In this document: positions 15,858 to 22,317 of the stretch, in pieces
How positions within the stretch are numbered: the stretch's first letter is position 1
How the letters are laid out: the number at the start of each line of letters is the position of its first letter
Source of the DNA: Minisyncoccota bacterium
GTDB lineage: Bacteria > Verrucomicrobiota > Lentisphaeria > Oligosphaerales > MVZH01
Direction: 5' to 3'
NCBI GenBank assembly: GCA_021734725.1
Contig: JAIPIM010000018.1
Span: forward strand, 1 to 22,317
Length of the DNA stretch: 22,317 bases
Translations under genes and position numbers: made by a program
The notes under the pieces: model-generated
Told to the model about the DNA's origin: nothing
The model's database searches: none
What the model saw: only the letters and a program-made list of their open reading frames with translations

Positions 15858-16824
15858 ACTTGGGCAGGTCTTGCGTATCCACGATGCCGACTACCTGGCC
15901 CTTGTCATTCACCACCAGAACGTCGTCGATGCTCTGCTTCTCTATCAACTTCATCATCTCAATTGCCAGCGCATTCTCTTTAATAGTGATGGGATCTTTT
16001 GTCATCACATCCTGTATGGGTTCTTCCATCATGCGGATGTCCCGCATGATATGCCGGCGGAAATCCCCGTCTGTAAAAATGCCCAACAGCTTCTCTTCAC
16101 TGTCCACAACGGCCACCGATCCGCAGCGCGCGCGTGTCATGAGAAGCAATGCCTGTCGAACGGTAGTTCCCGCCGTAACACGGGGGCAGCGGTCGCCGGT
16201 TCGCATGATGTCGGCAACACTTAGCGTGATGCTGCGTCCAATGGCGCCAGCGGGGTGCAGTCGTGCGTAGTCGTGCTTGGCGAATCCGCGGCAATCGAGC
16301 AGGACAAGGGCAAGTGCGTCACCCAGGGCGAGAAGAGCGGTCGTGGAGGTTGTGGGCGCCAAGTTGAACGGGCACGCTTCGCGAGGCACGGCCATAGTGA
16401 CGGTGAGATCGCTCCAGCGACTCAGGGAAGAATCGTCGTTGCCCGTGATTGCCGCGATAGGCACATTGAAGCGTTTCGCGGCCGGCAGTACGGCCAGCAA
16501 TTCGTCGGTTTCGCCGCTGTAGCTCAGGGCGATGAGAAGATCGTTCGGGCCCAACAGTCCCAAGTCACCATGCATGGCTTCGACAGGGTGCAGGAAGACC
16601 GCTGGGGATCCTGTGCTAGACAGTGTGGCGGCAATTTTGACGCCGACATGGCCGCTCTTGCCGACGCCGGTAAGAACCAGCTTGCCGTTACGCTGCAGCG
16701 CTGCCAGGCATGCATCAACGAGCGAAACGAACGTATCGCCAAGGTTGTTCCGTACCGCGTTCAGTCCGTCAATTTCGCCCTTCAGGACCTCTTTTGCGCG
16801 CTTAAGATAAGATTTTTTTGACAT
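15844..16824 (-). CDS. kdsD: D-arabinose-5-phosphate isomerase (KdsD/KpsF/GutQ family)
   Basis: A 326-residue protein, close to the usual 320-330. It converts ribulose 5-phosphate to arabinose 5-phosphate, the first step of Kdo synthesis for lipopolysaccharide. An SIS domain (about 35-165) has GVGKSGHVG at 53-61, HGDLGLL at 85-91 and SYSGETDE at 101-108. APTTSTTALLALGDALA and HPAGAIGR follow, as in KdsD. Two CBS domains (about 205-262 and 275-326) complete the classic architecture. The start is ATG 16824 with AGAG just upstream; the open frame to 16893 is not needed. It is convergent with the glycosyltransferase, overlapping by 14 nt, and divergent from the zinc-ribbon gene. It indicates a Gram-negative envelope. 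Confidence 0.94.
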   Translation of the reverse strand: MSKKSYLKRAKEVLKGEIDGLNAVRNNLGDTFVSLVDACLAALQRNGKLVLTGVGKSGHVGVKIAATLSSTGSPAVFLHPVEAMHGDLGLLGPNDLLIALSYSGETDELLAVLPAAKRFNVPIAAITGNDDSSLSRWSDLTVTMAVPREACPFNLAPTTSTTALLALGDALALVLLDCRGFAKHDYARLHPAGAIGRSITLSVADIMRTGDRCPRVTAGTTVRQALLLMTRARCGSVAVVDSEEKLLGIFTDGDFRRHIMRDIRMMEEPIQDVMTKDPITIKENALAIEMMKLIEKQSIDDVLVVNDKGQVVGIVDTQDLPKFKLM

Positions 16825-17018
16825 TTTCTCTGGAATATGCTGAAAAAAAAGACGTTTGTGCTTGCAATCGTTCTCTTGCCATGGTATATCCAAGACATGG
16901 CTTATTTTGTGAAGGCCCCCGTTCCTGGTGGACCGGGGGGAATGTCACCCCGTACGGATTGCCATACTATATGGGGTGAATGGGGTAAATCTAACTCAGA
17001 ACATAGGAGGAATGACGA

Positions 17019-17168
17019 ATGGCAGAACAAGCGTATTGTGTAAAGTGCAAAGCGAAGGTTGACATGAAGAACCCTCAGAAGGTGACGATGAAGAACGGTC
17101 GTCCGGCGATGAAGGGTCAATGCAGCAAGTGTGGTACCGGAGTTTACAAGATTCTTCCTATGAAATAA
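17019..17168 (+). CDS. DUF5679-like zinc-ribbon miniprotein
   Basis: A 49-residue protein. The layout is YCVKCKAKV near the N-terminus and QCSKCGTGVYK near the C-terminus: two CxxC knuckles about 27 residues apart, with Lys-rich sequence between them (MKNPQKVTMKNGRPAMKGQ). This is the DUF5679 pattern; zinc binding is expected and the partner is unknown, possibly nucleic acid given the basic charge. An AGGAGG sits 8 nt before ATG 17019, one of the best ribosome sites in the window, and a strong terminator follows 28 nt after the stop. The gene is therefore probably a well-expressed single-gene unit. It diverges from kdsD. Confidence 0.88.
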   Translation: MAEQAYCVKCKAKVDMKNPQKVTMKNGRPAMKGQCSKCGTGVYKILPMK

Positions 17169-17196
17169 GCACCATTACTTGCTTACTTAATCAGAG

Positions 17197-17235
17197 AGCT
17201 CACCGTTGCGGTTCGCAATGGTGAGCTTTTTGTTT
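17197..17235 (+). terminator. Rho-independent terminator of the zinc-ribbon gene
   Basis: A 14-bp stem (17197-17210 with 17214-17227, one G-T wobble) has a 3-nt loop and is followed by TTTTTGTTT. It lies 28 nt after the stop codon. Confidence 0.93.
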
Positions 17236-17382
17236 ATATTGCACGGTTTGCGGGGCGCGCCGGTCCAAGGCCAGGGACCGGTCGAACGTATTTTGCCCAA
17301 GCTGTCAAGTTGCTATTCGGCACGCACACTTTTGACGCACGGGTCGGCACATGGAACCACCCAGCACAACGGGGGTAATTGC

Positions 17383-18555
17383 ATGGCGCGGGAAGTCGCA
17401 TACGTCCTCATTACACCGTATACCATTCGCAAATCTCGAACGGGGGCCATCCTTTCCCGCCTGTTCGGCCGCATGTCGGCATGCTTAGTGGCAACCCAGA
17501 TGGTTGGCTTGACTCACGCCATGGCCAAACGGTTCGCCTCTACAGTCCGCAAAGGGACTGACGATCAGGACGAAATGTATCGTCAGTTGATCCGCTCGTA
17601 CATTACTGAAAATATGACCCCGGAGCATGATGGCTATCCGCACCGTTCGCTACTGCTGGTGTTTTGCGGAGAAAACGCGCGCGAAGAATTGGCGTCCGTA
17701 ACCGGCCGGATCACCATTAGCGCTGACAGCGGAGAAACGATACGAAATGCTTATGGAGATCTCGTGTGGAATCCTGACGGGACCGTCCGTTACTTTGAAC
17801 CGGCAGTCTTGACATGTGAGCCCGATGAACCCGCGGAAAATGACCTCAACATGTGGATGGACTTTCTGGCGGATCAGCCGGCCCTGCTGGAAAATGTCTG
17901 TCAGTATAACCATCCAGAGCGCGTTCAGCAGACGCTGGTGTTGATTAAGCCCGACAGCTGGCAACAGCGCAGCGCGCGCCCCGGTGCGATGATCGATATG
18001 TTCAGTCGAACCGGACTGCGGATCATCGGATGCAAATTATGCCGCATTAGCGTGGCACAGGGATTGCAGTTTTATGGGCCTGTCCAGGGGGTCCTTCAGA
18101 AGAAGCTGGCGCCGACGATTGGGAAAAAGGCGCGCAAAATAGTGGAGGAGACATTCAGCCTGGCCTTGCCTGCATCGCTCGACGATACATTGGCCCGTGA
18201 GGTGGGTATTCCATATGCAGACGACCAGTTTGAGCGCATTATTGAATTCATGACGGGCCGTCGTCCCAGTTCATGTTCGGAGAACCATTACGATGAGCCG
18301 GGTACCGTAATGTGTCTGGCGCTCGTTTACGAGGGGGAAGATGCCGTTCATAAAATCCGGGATGTGCTGGGCCCCACGGATCCCACCAAGGCCCCTCACG
18401 GCACGATTCGTCGCGAATTTGGATCGGATATTATGGTGAATGCGGCCCATGCATCCGACAGCCCCGACAATGCGCAGCGTGAGATGAGTATCCTTAAGTT
18501 GCGGGAATCGAATTTCGCCGACCTTGTCAACCAAGCATTGCAGGAGTGTAAATGA
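17383..18555 (+). CDS. Double NDK-domain protein: degenerate NDK half fused to an intact nucleoside diphosphate kinase half
   Basis: The product is 390 residues from ATG 17383, which has GGGGG 7 nt upstream; the frame opens at 17206 but that part overlaps the terminator. The C-terminal half (from about 183) is an NDK: LVLIKPD with K189, Y231, R326, T332, R343, N353, catalytic H356, S358 and E367. The spacings from R326 to E367 match canonical NDK exactly. Between Y231 and R326 there are about 60 extra residues, and the canonical Arg after the Tyr (human R58) is not evident. The N-terminal half (5-145) follows the NDK fold (VLITPYT, GETIRNAYGD), but the phosphate-binding Lys is Thr11 and no His matches the catalytic one. 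It should be inactive. The stop overlaps the aminotransferase start as ATGA. Expected reaction: gamma-phosphate transfer between nucleotides. Confidence 0.85.
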   Translation: MAREVAYVLITPYTIRKSRTGAILSRLFGRMSACLVATQMVGLTHAMAKRFASTVRKGTDDQDEMYRQLIRSYITENMTPEHDGYPHRSLLLVFCGENAREELASVTGRITISADSGETIRNAYGDLVWNPDGTVRYFEPAVLTCEPDEPAENDLNMWMDFLADQPALLENVCQYNHPERVQQTLVLIKPDSWQQRSARPGAMIDMFSRTGLRIIGCKLCRISVAQGLQFYGPVQGVLQKKLAPTIGKKARKIVEETFSLALPASLDDTLAREVGIPYADDQFERIIEFMTGRRPSSCSENHYDEPGTVMCLALVYEGEDAVHKIRDVLGPTDPTKAPHGTIRREFGSDIMVNAAHASDSPDNAQREMSILKLRESNFADLVNQALQECK

Positions 18556-19742
18556 CCATATCAAAACGTTGCCTTTCTCTGTCGCCCACCCTGGGAAGTC
18601 TGCACCCGTCGATGACTTTGGGTATCACGTCCAAAGCTAAAGCCATGATTGCCGATGGACGCGATGTTGCCAACATGTGCGCGGGCGAACCCGACTTCGA
18701 TACACCACGGCATATCAAGGAGGCCGCGGCCAAGGCTCTGGATGCGGGCGACACCAAATACACCCCCGTGGCGGGACGTCCTGAGTTGCGCGAGGCCGTA
18801 GCCGCGAAATTCAGCAACGAGAATGGCCTGCATTGCAGCGCGCAACAGATTGTGGTCAGTCCCGGGGCAAAATTCAGCGTGTTCGCGACGGTTGCGGTGT
18901 TGTGCGGTCCGGGCGATGAAGTGATCCTTCCGAAGCCTTATTGGCTGAGTTATGCGGAGATGGTGCTGGCCGCGGGCGCAACCCCGGTTTTCATGGATAC
19001 CGCGCTGGCGGACGGTTTCTGCCTGGATCCGGCGGCATTGGAGGAAAAAGTGACGGAACGTACCAAGCTTCTGGTCCTCAATACGCCATCCAATCCGGCG
19101 GGCGGGGTCTATCGGCGGTCTGTTCTCGAAGCAATTGCCGAACTGGCGGTCAGGCACGATTTTATGGTGCTTGCCGACGAAATCTACGAGAAGCTTGTCT
19201 ATGAATCTGACTTCCCACACGTCAGTATAGGCTCGCTGGGACCGGAGATTGAGGCGCGTACCATTACCGTAAACGGGTTCAGCAAGGCCTATTCAATGAC
19301 TGGATGGCGACTCGGCTATCTTGCCGCCCCGGAACCGCTTGCCAAAGCCATAGCGGCGTTGCAGAGTCATAGTACGTCGAACGCGGTATCGTTTGCGCAA
19401 GCAGGTGCCCTCGCGGCCCTCACAGGCGCCCAGGAGCCCGTGGAAGAGATGCGCCAGGCGTTTGCGAAGCGTCGCGATGAGATCTGTCGCCTGTTACACG
19501 CTATTCCCGGCATGAACGTCTTTGTGCCGCGCGGCGCGTTCTACGTCTTTCCGGATATCAGTGCATTCGGGCTGGATTCAATGACGTTTGCCGAACGTTC
19601 GCTGGAAGAGGCGAATGTGGCCGTTATTCCGGGTAAGCCCTTTGGAATGGACACCAACATACGTCTTTCCTATGCCTGCAGTTCCGATACGATCCAAAAA
19701 GCCTGCGGTCGACTGGCGGAGTTCTGCGGTACGCTGCGATAA
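18552..19742 (+). CDS. Class I/II PLP-dependent aminotransferase (aspartate aminotransferase type I-beta like)
   Basis: The product is 396 residues, usual for fold-type I aminotransferases. The PLP lysine is K245 in NGFSKAYSMTGWRLGY. Supporting residues are N181 in TPSNPAGG, D209 and Y212 in LADEIYEKL, R253 and a C-terminal Arg in NIRLSYACS that would bind the substrate alpha-carboxylate. CAGEPDFDTP and TKYTPVAGRPELREA near the N-terminus are typical of subgroup I-beta aspartate aminotransferases, some of which also act on prephenate. Substrate preference is therefore open. The start codon overlaps the NDK stop (ATGA), so the two are translationally coupled. Confidence 0.9.
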   Translation: MTISKRCLSLSPTLGSLHPSMTLGITSKAKAMIADGRDVANMCAGEPDFDTPRHIKEAAAKALDAGDTKYTPVAGRPELREAVAAKFSNENGLHCSAQQIVVSPGAKFSVFATVAVLCGPGDEVILPKPYWLSYAEMVLAAGATPVFMDTALADGFCLDPAALEEKVTERTKLLVLNTPSNPAGGVYRRSVLEAIAELAVRHDFMVLADEIYEKLVYESDFPHVSIGSLGPEIEARTITVNGFSKAYSMTGWRLGYLAAPEPLAKAIAALQSHSTSNAVSFAQAGALAALTGAQEPVEEMRQAFAKRRDEICRLLHAIPGMNVFVPRGAFYVFPDISAFGLDSMTFAERSLEEANVAVIPGKPFGMDTNIRLSYACSSDTIQKACGRLAEFCGTLR

Positions 19743-19824
19743 ACATTCGTCATTCTCCGGAGCCCTGTCGCTCATCCGGTTTCACGGTGAATGAAGTCAT
19801 AATTCTACCGACACAAGAGGTGCC

Positions 19825-20721
19825 ATGGGTGACCGCGACACATTGCTGCTGATCGACGGGTATTCGCAAATCTACCGTGGATTTTTCGCCATTCCGAGTT
19901 TGACGAATCCGCAAGGGGAGCCCACCAACGCACTGTTCGCCATGGCGCGTTTTCTGTTATGGATTGACCGTGAAGTACAACCGACATACAGCGCATTAGT
20001 CATGGATAAAGGGATCCCTCGGGATCGTTTGGAATTGTTGCCGGACTACAAAGCGCAACGGCCGCCCATGCCCGAAGACTTGCGCGCCCAGTTGAAGCCC
20101 ATACGCGAATGGGCGTTAACGGCAGGCTGGAACATTCTCGAACGTGACGATACGGAAGCGGATGACCTCATTGCGGCTATTGTGAATGTACGAAACGGGT
20201 GTGACACATACATTGTGTCGAGCGATAAAGATTTGGGCCAGCTGGTTCAGCCGGGAGTCAAACAGATGGTGCCGGGTAAGAAAGGGAAACTCGATTGCCT
20301 TGATGAGAACGGTATCAAAGACAAGTTCGGCGTGCCCCCGGAGTGCGTACGGGATTACATCGCTTTGATTGGCGATACATCGGACAATATTCCCGGTGTT
20401 CAAGGTGTCGGCCCCAAGACCGCCGTTGAATTGCTTAAGCAATTTGGCAGTATAAAGACGTTGCTTTCTCACCCTGAGAAGATTGACAAGCCGAAGCTGC
20501 GCGACACAATTATCGCGCACAGGGAGGTCCTGCTGCGGAGTCGACAACTTGTCACGCTCGCACCGGAACTTCCCCCCGATTGGCGCGGGTTGGCTTCTAT
20601 TGCCCATGGACAGCCCGATTGGGAAAGGCTGTTTATGTTGGCTCGCGCGAACGGCTTCAAATCGCTTCTGAAAGCACTGCGGGAAGCGCGGGATGAAGCC
20701 CAAAACCCCACCCTTTTCTAG
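19825..20721 (+). CDS. Stand-alone 5'-3' exonuclease (DNA polymerase I N-terminal type)
   Basis: The product is 298 residues. It is the 5'-3' exonuclease/flap endonuclease unit without a polymerase part. Metal ligands follow the family: D11 in LIDGYSQIYRGFFA, D61, E111/D113/D114 in TEADDLIA, D134/D136 in SSDKDLGQLV and D184/D187 in GDTSDNIPG. The helix-hairpin-helix GVQGVGPKTAVELLKQFG lies at 191-208. The position equivalent to the usual Phe-Asp at residue 61 reads MDKG. ATG 19825 has AGAGG 4 nt upstream. It should cut RNA primers or flapped and 5' ends in replication and repair, either replacing or supplementing the PolA domain. It lies between the aminotransferase and a sugar kinase in the same run of genes. 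Confidence 0.92.
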   Translation: MGDRDTLLLIDGYSQIYRGFFAIPSLTNPQGEPTNALFAMARFLLWIDREVQPTYSALVMDKGIPRDRLELLPDYKAQRPPMPEDLRAQLKPIREWALTAGWNILERDDTEADDLIAAIVNVRNGCDTYIVSSDKDLGQLVQPGVKQMVPGKKGKLDCLDENGIKDKFGVPPECVRDYIALIGDTSDNIPGVQGVGPKTAVELLKQFGSIKTLLSHPEKIDKPKLRDTIIAHREVLLRSRQLVTLAPELPPDWRGLASIAHGQPDWERLFMLARANGFKSLLKALREARDEAQNPTLF

Positions 20722-20750
20722 ACTGAACAAACTGCTTTTTTGACGATCGT

Positions 20751-21743
20751 ATGGCTGCAAACAAATCTTCTTTTCTCGGTTATGATATCGGTGGCACGAA
20801 AATTGCCGTCTGCGTCGGCGATTCCACCGGTCGTGTTTTAGCGTCCGAGCGCATCGAAGGCGGGACGCAACGCCCCTACCGGGACGTTCTGCCTGACTTG
20901 GTGAGGCGTGGCCGTAAGCTTGTGGGGGACGCTGGACTGAGCATGTCGGACATCGAATCCTGCGGCATAAGTGCTCCGGGTCCCTTGGACATTGGCGTCG
21001 GCGTGATCGAGAAGTCACCGAATATGATTTGGGCCGATGTCCCGATACGTGATGACCTCTCCAGAGGGCTGGGTGTTCCGGCGATTCTCGAGAATGACGG
21101 CAATGCCGGTGCGCTGGCTGAGTGGTTCTTCGGTGCCGGCAAAGGCTGCCGCAACATGATCTATTTCACCATGAGCACCGGAATCGGCGGGGGCGTTATT
21201 GCCAACGGACGCCTGGTACAGGGGAACAACGGTAACGCCGGGGAACTTGGCCACGCCATACTTGACATACACGGCCCCCCGTGTGGGTGCGGCATGCGCG
21301 GCTGCTTCGAAGCCTTCTGCGGCGGTCGTAACGTGGCTCGCCGCTTGAAACAGATGGTGCAAGGCAATACGGAGCATCCGCTTATGCAGCTTCCATCGGT
21401 CAATGGCGATCCGGATAACCTGCGTTACGAAACACTTCGCGAAGGGGTCGCGGCAGGGATCCCCGTGGCGGAAGAATTCTGGGACGACCTGTGTCTTCGC
21501 ATGGCCCAAGGACTGGGGATGTATATGATGGTGTTCAATCCCGAGAAAATCATTCTCGGTACGATCTTCTACTATTCCGGCGACATGCTGATGGAGCCCG
21601 TCCGGCGTTATCTGCCGCGCTTTGCCTGGGCGAAAATGCGCAATGGCTGTCGGCTGGAACTCCCGGCGTTGGGATCGAAGCTCGGCGAACTGGCGGGCAC
21701 AGCGGTTGCTTTGTACGCACGGCACGGGCGAGAGGAGTTCTGA
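20751..21743 (+). CDS. ROK-family sugar kinase (glucokinase-like)
   Basis: The product is 330 residues of ROK fold. The phosphate-binding DIGGTK is at 12-17, followed by GISAPGPLD, ENDGNAGALAEWFFGAG with the catalytic Asp and STGIGGGV. The family zinc site is complete: GELGHAILDI then CGCGMRGCFE with three Cys and one His. Such kinases phosphorylate glucose, N-acetylglucosamine or N-acetylmannosamine in the cytoplasm; the sequence does not settle which. ATG 20751 lies 29 nt after the exonuclease stop with only a weak ribosome site. It is the last gene before the terminator at 21769-21809. Confidence 0.9.
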   Translation: MAANKSSFLGYDIGGTKIAVCVGDSTGRVLASERIEGGTQRPYRDVLPDLVRRGRKLVGDAGLSMSDIESCGISAPGPLDIGVGVIEKSPNMIWADVPIRDDLSRGLGVPAILENDGNAGALAEWFFGAGKGCRNMIYFTMSTGIGGGVIANGRLVQGNNGNAGELGHAILDIHGPPCGCGMRGCFEAFCGGRNVARRLKQMVQGNTEHPLMQLPSVNGDPDNLRYETLREGVAAGIPVAEEFWDDLCLRMAQGLGMYMMVFNPEKIILGTIFYYSGDMLMEPVRRYLPRFAWAKMRNGCRLELPALGSKLGELAGTAVALYARHGREEF

Positions 21744-21768
21744 AATAATGCATGATGATTTCGGCAAA

Positions 21769-21809
21769 GGCGTGCTTGCTTCAGTCTATCCCGAGCACGC
21801 CCTCTTTTT
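21769..21809 (+). terminator. Terminator of the NDK-to-ROK operon, inside the end of the convergent gene
   Basis: A 10-bp stem (21769-21778 with 21792-21801, one wobble) with a 13-nt loop is followed on the plus strand by CTCTTTTT. It starts 26 nt after the ROK stop. The loop holds the stop codon of the minus-strand peptidase gene. On the minus strand the stem is followed by TTTG, so it may work weakly in both directions. Confidence 0.8.
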
Positions 21810-22317
21810 CGGCAATCCGCCAGACCAATTCGAGCGCGACGTTCCCGACGATTTCCAGGCTTGCGGCTGACAGTTTATCCATGGTATCTTCGCCGGTGTG
21901 CCAGTAACTGTTGCCGGGACCGAATTGGAAATCGATGATGTCGATGCTTGGAATACCGAGTTCCTGAAACGGTCGGTGGTCGTCAAGAATCGAACCGCGC
22001 GGGAAATACCCAAACGCTTCACGAACCCGGTGCTCTTCGGCGATCTGGAAAAGTGCGGTGGCTAAGGGGCACGGGGTGTCCATGGGTATGGTCACCGACA
22101 GGTCGCGGTCGCCAATCATGTCCAGCACGATTACCGCCAAATAGTGCCGCACAAGATCTTCTCTTCTGATCGTTTCCGCATAATGTCTGCTGCCGTGCAG
22201 TCCATCGCGTGGCCCGTAGGTATCGACACATTCTTCTCCATCAAAGAAATCATACACCAATGTCGTGTCACGCGGATTTACCCGATTCGCAACCGCGTGC
22301 ATGATCGCGAGCAGCAG
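21781..22317 (-). CDS. M28-family metallopeptidase, glutaminyl-peptide cyclotransferase-like (5' end outside window)
   Basis: The last 178 codons are present; the frame stays open to the right edge, so the N-terminus is missing. It follows the M28 zinc peptidase pattern closest to glutaminyl cyclase: FFDGEE with the catalytic Glu, then DGLHGSRHYAE, VLDMIGD with a metal Asp, DDHRPFQELGIPSIDIIDF with the second-metal-site His, and a late YWHTGEDTMDKLS with another metal-site His. Glutaminyl cyclases turn N-terminal Gln into pyroglutamate; bacterial members of this group are also annotated as aminopeptidases, so the reaction is open. Many are exported, but the signal region is off the edge. The gene converges on the ROK kinase, separated by 37 nt. 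Confidence 0.88.
   Translation of the reverse strand: MLLAIMHAVANRVNPRDTTLVYDFFDGEECVDTYGPRDGLHGSRHYAETIRREDLVRHYLAVIVLDMIGDRDLSVTIPMDTPCPLATALFQIAEEHRVREAFGYFPRGSILDDHRPFQELGIPSIDIIDFQFGPGNSYWHTGEDTMDKLSAASLEIVGNVALELVWRIAEKEGVLGID

Noticed and set aside
16916..16939. GC-rich hairpin (CCCCCG with CGGGGG, 12-nt loop) upstream of the zinc-ribbon gene
   Set aside because: Only 6 bp with a long loop and no T-run. It could arise by chance in GC-rich DNA, so I did not call it a feature.
20116..21018. Open frame of 300 codons on the minus strand
   Set aside because: It is opposite the exonuclease and ROK kinase genes, which are certain. The composition is Arg- and Cys-rich, as expected of a shadow.

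Overview
The window looks like chromosomal DNA of a Gram-negative, probably anaerobic bacterium, most likely from the PVC superphylum (Kiritimatiellota, Lentisphaerota or Verrucomicrobiota). This placement is inferred from gene content: a DUF4838 secreted hydrolase, a PEP-CTERM protein, a GntR-headed LacI-type regulator, a DUF5679 zinc-ribbon miniprotein, and KdsD, which implies Kdo and lipopolysaccharide. No rRNA, tRNA, CRISPR array or intact mobile element was seen. Coding density is high.

Layout. (1) 1-3867, minus strand: a likely carbohydrate-use operon of regulator, PEP-CTERM surface protein and DUF4838 hydrolase. The last gene runs off the left edge. A good sigma70-type promoter with helically phased repeats lies upstream of the regulator. 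(2) 3868-4460: a non-coding stretch with five copies of a short GC-rich repeat. (3) 4461-5498, minus: a seven-bladed WD40-like lipoprotein. (4) 5698-11787, minus: five consecutive genes encoding a NifX/ORP-like protein, an Mrp ATPase fused to a second NifX/ORP-like domain, a metallo-beta-lactamase protein, a NorQ/CbbQ-type AAA+ ATPase and a NorD/CbbO-type VWA protein. (5) 12172-13224, minus: mnmA.

(6) 13595-15857, plus: a lipoprotein and a GT87-like membrane glycosyltransferase. (7) 15844-16824, minus: kdsD, convergent with the glycosyltransferase and overlapping it by 14 nt. (8) 17019-17168, plus: a 49-residue zinc-ribbon gene followed by a strong terminator. (9) 17383-21743, plus: a likely four-gene operon of a double-NDK protein, an aminotransferase, a stand-alone 5'-3' exonuclease and a ROK sugar kinase, closed by a terminator that overlaps the neighbouring gene. 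(10) 21781-22317, minus: the 3' part of a glutaminyl-cyclase-like M28 metallopeptidase.

The most interesting part is region 4. It joins two kinds of metalloenzyme maturation machinery (ORP/Mrp-type metal or Fe-S handling and a NorQ/NorD-type AAA+/VWA remodelling pair) with no client enzyme in view. The Mrp-ORP fusion also carries an internal Shine-Dalgarno and ATG that could release the ORP domain as a separate protein. The second notable item is the NDK gene: a degenerate NDK-like half fused to an intact half that carries an insertion of about 60 residues.
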